Source: Oasisia sp. SBJ-2009 (taxonomy: Eukaryota > Annelida > Polychaeta > Sabellida > Siboglinidae). Taken from it: a stretch of DNA of 64,000 bases. The position numbers and the translations under genes were made by a program. The notes under the pieces were generated by a model, which did not search any database, was not told the DNA's origin, and saw only the letters and a list, made by a program, of their open reading frames with translations. The stretch covers positions 21,117,402 to 21,181,401 of the forward strand of contig OZ024865.1 of assembly GCA_964017155.1 (NCBI GenBank), in the 5' to 3' direction. Below are positions 22,750-35,534 of this stretch, piece by piece; position 1 is the stretch's first letter; each line of letters starts with the position of its first letter.

Positions 22750-25700
22750 TTAAATGAGGCACGGGGAGGTAGAGACTCCGTCGGGTTGTACTCTTCTTTT
22801 CCCGTAAAAATATGATAGTGCCGAACGCTCCTGAACATAAGTAAAAATTGACCCGTGTACCGTTCTAAAGCCGCGATTTGTTCCCACCCCGTTTTTTCTG
22901 GACTTTAGAACATTAAGAAATACCTCCTTGTCAATTTCGTTGTTTCTTTTATTTAACCCCTTCGTACTGAATTTATCTTTGTCGCCGAAACAATAATATG
23001 TTTTGGAGCACAACCCGACAAAACCTTTACTCTCCCATTCCACTTTAAAAAGTCCCGGTGTTCGTTTGTCGTGACGCGCACGCTCCATGTAACAAGGATG
23101 GACGATCGTCCATTCCTTGCCGGCTAACCGGCAGGCGACGTATTCGGAAGCGTGCGCGTCACAACACACACCGGGAAACCACTCCGCCCTATGCCTGTAA
23201 AAATGCTCTCTCTTGTCGGTAGAAACACACTCATCCAAGGATGATCTAGCTAGAGCCAAGTATGCCGACTCCGTGTCCATTTCACAATATTGAAAAAGAG
23301 GGCGCTCAATGTAAAAATCTAAAAAGTCATAATAAAACTGAAGCATTCGCAGTTTCGCGTACTGATAAACCATAAACGCAATTTGAAGAGGGAGGTCGAA
23401 TTTGATTGATTTTTTGCTAAGTGTTAGCTGGTACACGGACTCGGCAACGGGCTGTAGCTGGCGAAAGCGGTGGGAGTTTATTCCCCGACTCGCCACTTCC
23501 TCATTACAAAAAACTACATCTCTATGTTTCGTTTTTTCTGTGGCGCACTTGCCATAGGCACTGTTGCCCACCAGCTTCATGGTGTCGGCAATAATAGTTT
23601 TGTCTGGATGCACGTCACCTTCGCGACGTGCATCCGAGACGGTGTCGGCAAAAGACGCGAAACACGGACTGGGATCGTATTGTATAATTTGATAAATGTG
23701 AGACACGACCAGTCCGTGTTTCAGGTACCATTTTAAAAGCCAGTACTATTTTTTCTCCATAAAAGGAAGCTATTAATGAACGGCGAGGCTTTTTTTTTAA
23801 ATTTCGTGTTGCACAGCATAAGAATACATAAACTCACCAATATCATCTCTCGAAATATTTGCATTTTTAAAGATAGGTTGCATTTCTGCGAAATAAGATC
23901 TTAAGTGTTCCGGAACTGAAATATCGCATTCTACTATGCCAAATAAATTTCCTTTAACAATATTTTCCAAAACGTTTTGCTGTGTCATTTCCCATTTCGT
24001 ATTACGGTTTGGAAATTTTGAATCTAAAAAGTGTTTTACATCTGGACTTGTACGCATCTTTTTCCATTTACACTCCCACATTTCTACAACAGTACCGTAA
24101 TGATTTAAATATTCGGTGTTCTTTTTAGTCGCTGATAGAAGATAGGACATCGACTTCCCGTTGACGGTGTTGGTGTGCTCCTCTTGACACGGGCAATCGT
24201 GGAAAATATTTTTACTATACGAAAGCCACTCTAACCATTCTAATGATGTCTTTCCATATTTACGTGATTGTTTTGGCTTGAAATTTGATTCAGCGGTGCG
24301 GTATATATAACATCCGGTGGGCATTAGTTGGGAAATGGACCAAAGATATAAAGCATTTGCATCATATCCGACTATTGAATGGCAGGGTTTAGATTGCCTG
24401 ATGGTAGTTACGTTTACTTCATGATAACGATGGAAAATTAAAGTGGAGCCTCCGGTTATACCGTTTCTAACGAGGTCGTGTAAATGGGAGTCTTTTTGAT
24501 TAAACAGGGTAAAATATATGTCTCTCGGCAAAGTATCGAACAAAAATGTCATGGTCAGACCCGGTACACTAATCCCGTCTTTAAACATATCAATGTGGCG
24601 CAATTTGTAAAAATGGAATTGTTTCTCAATAGCCTCCAAAAACGGAACGACGTCTGTATTATTGTACCAAATCAGAAAATCACGAAACGTTTTCATGTCG
24701 TGATCGCGCCAAATTTGTTCGCAATAAGCGTAATTTTGATCTGAAATATCTTCGTTTTTCAACTCGCTGTGAAAAGCTTCCTTAGGCGGAAGGGATTCAT
24801 AGTCGAGTTTACTTAACGAAGTCACCCACTCGTAGGGCAAGAAACCTTTTGACAGAGTGCAACCGTATGCTTTTAGAAATTTTTCGTAACTAAAACCGGG
24901 AGCCAAATAATTCATGATGTCCAAAAATGTTAAAGTATTCTTTTTCAGACACATGAAATTAGTGTTGCGCATGACAACGAACATAGAATTTTTAACATGT
25001 CTGTCACCGTCCGTTTTGTCATTCTCGTCGTCGTCATTGTCGTTGTCGTCGTTGTTGTCGTCTACGTGTGTTGTCAGGAGGTATGGAGCAATGTGTTTTT
25101 TAATAAGATTTAAATCATATCTTCCGGAATTAAACCCAATCACTGGTAGGTCTTTAATAAATTCATTAAACGAAACAATTAATTTATAAATATCTTTAGA
25201 TGTAATTATTGAAATATCGACATCACCATCATCATCGTCATCATCATCATCATCCTTATGATTGTTATCATTATCATTATTAATTACGTGATATGATTTA
25301 CCATTCGCTTATTCACTTAACTTAACCGCCTCTAGCACCTCTTCCAAACTGACAAAAACCTCTTTGTAAACATTTTTTTAAATAGAGTAAGCGGCATCAC
25401 TTTTTTATGTAGATAAGTCATAAACCGGTCCACCAGTTGGCTCGGGTCACCCTCGTTAATAAAACAACATGGTAAACTAAATCCGGGTACATTTGAACAA
25501 ATACTAACACTAACAATTTCGTGTCGAGCCAACCAGTGAAGCTTTGGGGAATTTGGCGGTAAATGGGAAGTGTCAAAATAACATTCAAAGTCGAAAGTTG
25601 CCCGAAACGGATAAAAACACAATTCTTCTGAAACATTTATCCCAAATTCTTGCATTTTTTTAAATATGGTTTGCGCTACGTGGAAAACCCCACCCGGGAA

Positions 25701-26549
25701 AATTCGTTTTATGTTTATTTCACATGTTTTTTCATGTCTAGTTAAAAGACTAGACCTGTGCCAAAGCTTGCCGCAATTTTTACATTTATATGAATGAGTG
25801 TAAATATTAATGTTGTGTATATACGAAAAATGTGTCTTGTATAAATTCAAATTTAAGGTGTCGGGATATTTGCAAAGGGACCGTCTAATTAAGTGACACG
25901 ACAAAGGATTGTCTTTATCGTTGATTAATTCATAAACATATATATTAGTATGAAATATTTTTTCGACGTTGAGTAAATGCGATAACTTAAAACCTGTAAA
26001 TTCGTTAATGGGAGGGGCGTCAGGGATACATTCTTTATACATATTATACAATGCCTCAACGTGACGTTCTAAATGATTTATGTCTGCTCCCCCACTAAGT
26101 GCGAGACAACGGAAAACACACAAATTATCGTTGTAAAGAGGCCTACTATGTTTTGACCGGTCGCGGACTAACACATTTAACCCTTGATTTGCACATAGTC
26201 GGGGAGCGTCATTTGCGGGCAACCAATTGGGTGATCTTTAATTAAATTTATATAAAAAGTGACATTAGTCACTAAATCGCAAACCCATTCAGAATAGCGC
26301 CCAACTTAAAATGTCCTGTTGATAAAAAGAATCTAAAAATGATTGAAAATCAGATGCCTTATTAACTAAATGGGCCACATCCAGAAATCTACCGGAAACA
26401 TTTTTGGAAGAATGAAAATAACGAAGTTCACCTGAAATTTTATTGCGTAGTATAAAACCAAAACTTAAATTAATTTTGAATGCGGAGGACTGATTTCTGA
26501 AAAATTTCCACAAGGTTGGGTGAAGTGTAGTTGTGTCTAAGTTAGTCAA
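22750..26549 (-). pseudogene. Broken Polinton protein-primed DNA polymerase B
   Basis: Protein-primed family B DNA polymerase of the Polinton/Maverick type, which copies the linear element. Read from 26549 down it shows: the N-terminal region (FILRNKISGELRYFHSSKN); a conserved block DNLCVFRCLALSGG; a C2HC zinc-like motif (25722-25784, CKNC..H..C); ExoI FDFECYFD (25572-25595); ExoII FNSGRYD (about 25114-25134); ExoIII YNNTDVVP (24643-24666); motif A GYDANALYLWS (24337-24369); motif B KLVGNSAYG (23551-23577); motif C MDTES (23266-23280); and the C-terminal SKTYYCFGDKDK. Breaks: single-base shifts near 26295, 26215, 25360, 23800 and 23740, and an in-frame TAA at 25309-25311. An Asp-rich insert lies before ExoII. 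Several shifts fall in A/T runs. The C-terminus is complete. Confidence 0.93.
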
Positions 26550-26612
26550 ACGAATATTGTGGGTGGTCTGGATGCGCCCGCTACGGTGATGAGATCTAAT
26601 CGTGGCGTGCTA

Positions 26613-26836
<224 letters not shown>

Positions 26837-26870
26837 ATTATTATTAGTAGTATAATTGCCTACATTTTTT

Positions 26871-27580
26871 TTAAACACGACTCATCATGACGGTACCGGT
26901 CAACGACGTTTGCTCTTGTTGATGCTGCTGCTGTTTTTGCTGGTGCTGCTGCTGCTCTGGGTCAGCCAAGCGCGCCTTTGCTGTTCGCTGAAATAAAACA
27001 CAAGTTGTGCTTTAATATTGTCATAACCAACTTTTTAAAGATGAACACCATTGCTGAAATAAACACAAGTTCATAACATAATTTTTATACAAGTTGGTAA
27101 ACAGGTTGAAATAAACACAAGTTAATAACATAATTGTTATACAAGTTGGTGAACAGGTGTTTGACAATTATTACGATCAACTTACCATTATTTCGGCGAC
27201 AAGCGCTTCGCGCTGTTGTTGCTTGTGCAGCTTTCTTTCGCACCGCCCATCCTTTATGTGGCGGCGCCAATCACGCCCTCTCTTGAATTGTGTACTGCAG
27301 TGCGGGCACGAGGCCTACAAGTAGAAATGAATGTGGTAAGACGCGTTTTCACGTGAATGTGTTTTATAATACGCACGATATAGATAATAATAACGCAATT
27401 AAAACAAACAATAAAAATAAAAATAACAATAACAATAACAATAACAATAACAATAACAATAACAATAACAATAACAATAACAATAACAATAACAATAACA
27501 ATAACAATAACAATAACAATAACAATAACAATAACAATAACAATAACAATAACAATAACAATAACAATAACAATAACAAT

Positions 27581-27633
<53 letters not shown>

Positions 27634-27695
27634 CCACAACCACAACCACAACCACAACCACAACCACAACCACAACCACAACCACAACCACAACC

Positions 27696-27766
<71 letters not shown>

Positions 27767-28113
27767 AACAATAATAATAATAATAATAATTGCCTTCATA
27801 TTAAAACACGACTCACCGTGGCGCCACCGGTCACCGACTGCTGCTCCTCCGGGGCTGGGGCTGGGGCTGAGGCTGGGGCTGAGGCTGGGGCTGGGGCTGC
27901 GGCTGGGGCTGGGGCTGGCGCTGGCGCTGGCGCTGGCGCTGGCGCTGGCGCTGGCGCTGGCGCTGGCGCTGGCGCTGGCGCTGGCGCTGGCGCTGGCGCT
28001 GGCGCTGGCGCTGGCGCTGGCGCTGGCGCTGGCGCTGGCGCTGGCGCTGGCGCTGGCGCTGGCGCTGGCGCTGGCGCTGGCGCTGGCGCTGGCGCTGGCG
28101 CTGGCGCGAACAC
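26871..28113 (-). CDS. Split gene with C2HC zinc-finger exon (candidate)
   Basis: Three phase-0 exons can be read on the minus strand. Exon 1 (27817-28113 or beyond) encodes a long Pro-Ala hexamer repeat and ends EEQQSVTGGAT at a GTGAGT donor. Intron 1 (27315-27816) is filled with AAC-type microsatellites and ends TTCTACTTGTAG. Exon 2 (27186-27314, 129 bp) encodes CPHCSTQFKRGRDWRRHIK then DGRC, a C-x2-C..H..C finger followed by a Gln-rich helix, and ends at GTAAGT. Intron 2 (26988-27185) contains a 53-bp tandem repeat and ends TTTTATTTCAG. Exon 3 (26871-26987) is Gln-rich and ends VMMSRV-stop. No start codon is clear, since exon 1 runs into satellite DNA. It may be a truncated host gene or a transposon gene; the family is not recognised. 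Confidence 0.5.
27054..27161. repeat. 53-bp tandem duplication in an intron
   Basis: Two adjacent copies starting TGAAATAAACACAAGTT and ending TTGGT[A/G]AACAGG, with three or four differences. A third partial copy begins at about 26989 and overlaps the splice acceptor of intron 2. Confidence 0.85.
27424..27790. repeat. Compound AACAAT/AAC/AACCAC/AAT microsatellite
   Basis: Order: (AACAAT)n about 27424-27583, (AAC)n to 27633, (AACCAC)n 27634-27699 (11 copies), (AAC)n to about 27762, then (AAT)n. All lie inside intron 1 of the split gene. Confidence 0.95.
27854..28106. repeat. GGGGCT/GGCGCT hexamer repeat in coding exon
   Basis: GGGGCT-type units (27854-27918) followed by about 31 copies of GGCGCT (to 28106). 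On the minus strand this reads as Pro-Ala repeats in frame with the exon 1 splice donor. The repeat ends directly in decamer satellite. Confidence 0.95.
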
Positions 28114-28957
28114 ATGCGCTCAAATGCGGAAAAACGCGAAGACACGCGGCCACCCGCGTTCACACGCGAACACACGCGGATACACTGGACACACGCGGAC
28201 ACCGCCAGTTAAACGCGGATGCACACGAAAACACGCGGACACACGCGACCACACATGGAGACACACCAACACACGGGAACATACGCGGACACATGCTGAC
28301 ACACGCTGGCACACGCGGACACACGTGGACACACGCGTACACACGCGATCACACGCGATCACACGCGAAAACACGCGAACCCACCCGGACACTCCGGAAA
28401 CACGTGGGAACAGGTGGACACACGCGAACACACGGGAACATACACGGGAGCATGGGGACACGGTGGACACAAGCGGACAGACACGGGCACACGTGGATAC
28501 ACGCTGACACACGCTAAAAAACGCGAACACACGCGGAAACACGCGGACACACTGGACACACGCGGTGACACGCGGACATACACGGACAAACACGAACACA
28601 CGCGGACATACATGGTTACAGGCGGAAACACTCGGTCGCACGCTGACACACGCTGGCCCATTCGGACACTCGTGGACTCAAGCGGACACGCAGACACACG
28701 CGGTCAGATGGGGTCACACATGGACACAGGCGAAAACACGCGGTAACACGCGGTGACACGCGAACCCACACGAACATACGCCTGCACACATGGTTACACG
28801 CGGACACACTCGGTCACACGCGGACACCAGAGGACACACCCGGAAAAACGTGGACACACGCTTACAAACTTGGTCACACGCGGACACACGCGACGCACGC
28901 GCTCACACGCTAAAAAACGCGAACACACGCGGAAACACACGGACACACTGGACATAC
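28107..28957 (-). repeat. Decamer satellite block 2
   Basis: About 850 bp of the decamer satellite in the ACACACGCGG orientation, opposite to block 1. It is bounded by the GGCGCT repeat and by the second copy of the duplicated zinc-finger segment. Its last 375 bp (28583-28957) recur at 29908-30282. Confidence 0.93.
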
Positions 28958-29685
28958 TTTATGTGGCGGCGCCAATCACGCCCTCTCTTGAATTGTGTAC
29001 TGCAGTGCGGGCACGAGGCCTACAAGTAGAAATGAATGTGGTAAGACGCGTTTTCACGTGAATGTGTTTTATAATACGCACGATATAGATAATAATAACG
29101 CAATTAAAAATAATAACGCAATTAAAACAAACAATAAAAATAAAAATAAAAATAACAATAACAATAACAATAACAATAACAATAACAATAACAATAACAA
29201 TAACAATAACAATAACAATAACAATAACAATAACAATAACAATAACAATAACAATAACAATAACAATAACAATAACAATAACAATAACAATAACAATAAC
29301 AATAACAATAACAATAACAATAACAATAGCAATAGCAACAACAACAACAACAACAACAACAACAACCACAACCACAACCACAACCACAACCACAACCACA
29401 ACCACAACCACAACCACAACCACAACCACAACCACAACCACAACCACAACCACAACCACAACCACAACCACAACCACAACCACAACCACAACCACAACCA
29501 CAACCACAACCACAACCACAACCACAACCACAACCACAACCACAACCACAACCACAACCACAACCACAACCACAACCACAACCACAACCACAACCACAAC
29601 CACAACCACAACCACAACCACAACCACAACCACAACCACAACCACAACCACAACCACAACCACAACCACAACCACAACCACAACC

Positions 29686-29753
<68 letters not shown>

Positions 29754-29910
29754 AACAATAATAATAATAATAATAATTGCCTTCATATTAAAACACGACT
29801 CACCGTGGCGCCACCGGTCACCGACTGCTGCTCCTCCGGGGCTGGGGCTGGGGCTGAGGCTGGGGCTGAGGCTGGGGCTGGGGCTGCGGCTGGGGCTGGG
29901 GCTGGCGCTC
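28958..29910 (-). pseudogene. Truncated duplicate of the split zinc-finger gene
   Basis: Second copy of the segment at 27258. The Pro-Ala exon end (29804-29909, donor GTGAGT at 29798-29803), the microsatellite intron (29020-29803) and the 5' part of the zinc-finger exon (28958-29019) are present. The exon is cut at RRHIK, before the last Cys of the finger, where satellite block 2 joins. Exon 3 is absent. The GGCGCT part of the Pro-Ala repeat is lost, and the sequence jumps to the equivalent of 28583. It cannot make a complete finger. Confidence 0.75.
29150..29778. repeat. Expanded AACAAT/AACCAC/AAC microsatellite
   Basis: Same order of motifs as at 27424, but the AACCAC block (about 29365-29690) has about 54 copies against 11 in the first copy, while the AACAAT and AAC parts are of similar size. 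A short AATAGC variant precedes the AAC run. Confidence 0.95.
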
Positions 29911-31134
29911 GACAAACACGAACACACGCGGACATACATGGTTACAGGCGGAAACACTCGGTCGCACGCTGACACACGCTGGCCCATTCGGACACTCGTG
30001 GACTCAAGCGGACACGCAGACACACGCGGTCAGATGGGGTCACACATGGACACAGGCGAAAACACGCGGTAACACGCGGTGACACGCGGACCCACACGAA
30101 CATACGCCTGCACACATGGTTACACGCGGACACACTCGGTCACACGCGGACACCAGAGGACACACCCGGAAAAACGTGGACACACGCTTACAAACTTGGT
30201 CACACGCGGACACACGCGACGCACGCGCTCACACGCTAAAAAACGCGAACACACGCGGAAACACACGGACACACTGGACATACTCGGTGACACGCGGACA
30301 TACACGGTCAAATTCGAACACACGCGGACATACATGTTTACACGCGGAAATACGCGGACACACATGAACACACGCGGACACACGCGGTCACACGTGGACA
30401 CGCGCGATCAATCTGGACACAAGCGGACAGACGGGAACACAGGCAGACACACTCGAACAAACGGAAACACATGGGTTATACGTGAATACACGCGGATACA
30501 CGCGAACGCTTATGGATATACGCGGAAACACGGGACACACGAGAACACACGCGCACACACGCCATCACACGCGGATACAAACGAACACACGTGGACACAC
30601 GCGGACAAAAGCGGATACGCGCGGGTACACGAGGACACACGCGGACAGACGGGAACACACGCAACACACACGCGAACACACGCGAACACACGCGGGCTCA
30701 CGTGGAAACACGAAGATACACGCGAACACACTGGGGCACACGTGGATAAATGCGGACATACGCGGACACACGCGGACACACGCGGTAACACGGGACACCC
30801 GCGGACACAGGGACCACACGCAGTCACACGGGAATACACGGGAACATGCGGGGCACATGTGCGAACACACGCGGACTCATGTGGTTACACGCGGAAAACC
30901 TCGGTGGCACGCGGCCACACGCTGGCATATTCGGACACTCGTGGACACACGCGGACAAGCCGAAACACGCAGTCAGACGGGGTCACACATGGACACAGGG
31001 GTGACAGGCGCTGACACGCGGACCCATAAGAACACACGCGGACACACATGGTTACACGCGGACAAACTCCGTCACATGGGGACACACGCGGGCACACACG
31101 TAAACACGTGGACACACGCGGACACACGCGAACA

Positions 31135-31370
31135 CATTGAACACACGCGGAAACACGCGGTGACACTAGGACATACACGGACACATACGAACACACGCGG
31201 ACATACATGGTTACACGCGGACACACTCGGTCACACGAGGACACACGCTGACACACGCGGACACATGCGAATATACGCCAAAACACGCGGACACACGCGG
31301 ACACACATCAATACACGCGGACACACGCGGTCGCACGTGGACACATGCGAACACCCTGGACACACGCGGA
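31135..31370 (-). repeat. Segment duplicated at 34730-34975
   Basis: About 240 bp with matching unusual words (GGTGACACTAGGACATAC, GCGAATATACGCCAAAACAC, GGACACACAT[C/A]AATACA) also present at about 34730-34975 in the same orientation with few differences. Confidence 0.8.
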
Positions 31371-34300
31371 CAGACGGGAACACACGCAGACACACGCAAA
31401 CACACACGCGGGAACACACAGGGGCATACGTGGATACACGCGGATACACGCGAACATTTATTGATATACGCGGTAACACGGAAACACGAGAACACACGCG
31501 TACACACGCGTACACACGCGATCACACGCGGACACAAACGAACACACGCGGACACACGCGGACACACACGCGGACAAACGCGGATACGCGCGGGTACACG
31601 CGGACACACGCGGACAGACGGGAACACACGCAGACACACGGGAACAAACGCTGGCTCTCGTGGATACACGCTGACACACGCGAGCACACTGCGGCACACG
31701 TGGATACATGCGGACATAGGCGGACACACGCGGACACACGCAGTCACATGCGAACACACGGGAACACACGGGGACACACGTGGATACACGCGGAAACACG
31801 CGAACACTTATGGATATACGCGGTCACACGGGACACATACGAACACACGTGGACACACTCTTTCACACGCGCACACACGCGAACCCACGCGGGCCCACAT
31901 GGACACATGCCAACACACTAGACATACGCGGACAGATGAGTACACGCGCAGACACACGCGGATACACGCGGATACACGCAGATACACGCGGTGACACGCG
32001 GACATACGCGGACATACGCGGACACGTACGAATACACGCGGACTCACGTGGCTACACCCAGACCCACTCGGTTGCACGCGGAAACACCCGAACACGCGCG
32101 GACACACGCCGACACACGCGGACGCACGCGGACACACGCGGACGCTCGCGGATAAACGCGGGTACATGTGGTTACACGCGGACACACTCGGCCACCCGGT
32201 GACACACGCGGGCACAACCAGACACACGCGGACACACGCGAACACACTCAGGCACAAGTGGATACATTCAAACATACACGGGGACACGCGGACACACGGG
32301 ACCACTCTAAAAAAACGTGGTAATAAGCGTACACACGCAGAAACAGGCGAACACACGGGAACACATCGGGGCACACGTGGATACACGCGGATACACGCGA
32401 ATACTTATGGATATACTCGGAAACAAGGGACACACGAGAACACACGCGGACACACGCGATCACACGCAGACACAAACGAACACACGCAGACAAACGCGGG
32501 TTCACGTGGTTACAGGCGGACACAATCGGTCACACGCGGACACATACTGGCATAACGGGACACACGCGGACACACACTGACTCACGCGGACACACGCGGA
32601 CACACGCAGACATATGCGAACACTTATGGACAAACGCGGGAACACGGGACACACGCGAACACACTAGGACACAGGCGGACACACGCGGACCCACACGAAC
32701 ACACGTGCACACACGCGATAACACGCGAAAACATGCGGGCACACATGGACACACACGGACAGACTGGACACACGCGGACAGACGGGAGCACGCGGAGAAA
32801 AACGCGGATGCACGCGGACACACGTGGACACACCCGGACATTGTGGTTACCCGCTGACACACTCGGTCTGACGCGGACACACGCGGACACATGCGGACAC
32901 ACGCGAACATCAGTGGATGCACGCGGATACACGGGGACACACGAGGACACACGCGGATACACCCAGAAACACGTGGACACACGCGGTCACACATGGACAC
33001 CGGCGGACATTGGCGGGCACAGGCGGACACACGAGAACACTCGCGAACTAACGAGGAAACATGGTGACACACGCAGGCACACGCCAACATACGTGGGCAC
33101 CCGTGGACACACGCGAACACGCTTGAAACAGGCGGAAAGACGGCAACACACGCAGACACACGCGAGCACACTCGAACATACGCGAACACACGCGGTCACA
33201 CGCGGACACACGCGAACACACGCGGGCTCACGTGGATACACGCGGACACACGCGAACACACTCGGGCACACGTGGAAACATGTTGACACACGCGAACACA
33301 TGGGAACACGCGGGGGAACACGTGGATATACGCGGATACATGCGAACACTTGTGGATATACGCGGTAACACCGGGACAGAAGCGATCACACCCGGACACA
33401 CACGACCACACGCCGACACACGGGGACACACGCGGATACGCGCGGGTACACGCTGACACACCTTGACAGACGGGAGCACACGCCGACACACGCGATAACG
33501 CGGGCAAACGTGGATAAACGCGGACACACGCGAACAATTATGGACACACACGGTTACACGGAGGCACACGTGGACACACGCGGACACACTGGACACAGGC
33601 GGACACAGGGGAACACACGCAGACACACGCGGTGACACGCGGACACGCTGGTACACTCGAACATACGTGGATACACGCGGAAACACGCGGAAACAGGCGG
33701 ACACGCACGTGGACATACGAAGACACACGTTAACACACGCGGTCACTCGTGGACACCTGCGGACATACGCGGGCACATGCGGATACTCGCGAACAAATGC
33801 GGAAACATGCTGACGCACGCGGGCACAGTCGAACATTCATGGGCATCCGTGGACAAACGCGAACACGCTGATAACACCCGGACAGAGGCAACACACGCAG
33901 ACATACGCGAACACACGCATACACAGGCGAACACACGGGGCACACGTGGATACACGCGGATACACGCGAACACTCATGGATATACACGGTAATACTGGAC
34001 AGACGGGAACTCACGCAGACACACGCGAACACACGCGAACACACGGGGGAACACGTGGATACACGCGGTAACACTGGACACACGAGAACACAAACGGAAA
34101 CACGTGAAAATACGCGGACACACGCGAACACTTATGGATACCCATGGTAACACGGGACACATGCGAACCCATGAGGACACACGCGGTCTCATGCGGACAC
34201 CCACGAACACACGTGGACACATGCGTTAACACATGGACACACGCGAACACACGCGAGCACACGTGGACACACGCGTACACACTGGACACATGCGAACACA

Positions 34301-35534
34301 CGCGAGCACACGGGAACACACGCAGACACACGGGGTGACACGCGGACATACGCGGACACATACGAACACACTCGATAGCACGCGGATATACGCGGACACA
34401 ACCGAACACACTCGCATACACGCGGACACATGCGGACACACGCAGACAGACTGACGGATATATGCGGAAACACGCGTATATACGCGGTTACACACGGACA
34501 CACGTGGACACATGGGGACACACCTGTTTACACGGGGACACACGCGGGCACACGCGGACAAACGCGAACACACGCGAACACACGCGGAAACACAAGGACA
34601 CACAAAGGCACACCCGAACATAAACGGGCTCACCTGGACACAGGCGGACACACTGGACACACACGGTCAGACGGGAACACTTATGGATACCCGAGGTAAC
34701 ACGAGACACTCGAGAACACACGCGGACACACTGAACACACGCGGAAACACGCGGTGACACTAGGACATACCCGGACACATACGAACACACGCGGACATAC
34801 ATGGTTACACGCGGACACACTCGGTCACACGAGGACACACGCTGACACACGCGGACACATGCGAATATACGCCAAAACACGCGGACACACGCGGACACAC
34901 ATAAATACATGCGGACACACGCGGTCGCACGTGGACACACGCGAACACCCTGGACACACGCGGACAGACGGGCAAACATGTAGACACACGAGAACACACG
35001 CGAACACACGTGGATCCATGCGAACATACGTGAACACACTCGGGCACACATGGAAACATGCGGACATACGCGGGCACACGCGGACATTCGCGAACACTCG
35101 CAAACAAACGCGGAAACATGAGTACACAAGCAGGAACTTTAGAACATACGCGGGCACACGTGGACACACGCGAAAACACAGGACACACACGGAGAGACGG
35201 GAACACGCAGATACACGTTAACACACGGGAACACGCGGCGGCGCACGTGGATACACGCGGATACACGCGAACACTTATGAATATATGCGGTAACACGCGG
35301 ACTCACGTGGCTACACACGGAGTCACGGACCCACTCGGTTGCCCGCAGACACACCCGAACTCACATGCACACACGCGGACACATGCTGACACACGCGGAG
35401 ACTAGAGGGTAAACGCGGATACACGTGGACGCACGCGGACACACTGGACACAGGCGGACAGACGGGAACACGCGCAGACACACGCGGACACACGCGGATA
35501 AACGTAGACACACGCGGTGACAAACGTTTCTGAC

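Larger units (their letters stand above)
27258..28957. repeat. Direct duplication, copy 1
   Basis: First copy of a duplicated segment that runs from CTTTATGTGGCGGCG through the zinc-finger exon, the microsatellite intron, the Pro-Ala exon and 850 bp of satellite. It is followed directly by copy 2 at 28958. The sequence at the border is GGACATACT then TTATGTGG; in copy 2 the same satellite word continues undisturbed at about 30283, which shows where the original junction was. Confidence 0.9.

Noticed and set aside
27364..29758. Poly-Asn, poly-Val and Leu/Trp frames
   Set aside because: Six-frame shadows of the AAC/AACCAC/AACAAT microsatellites, which I read as introns.
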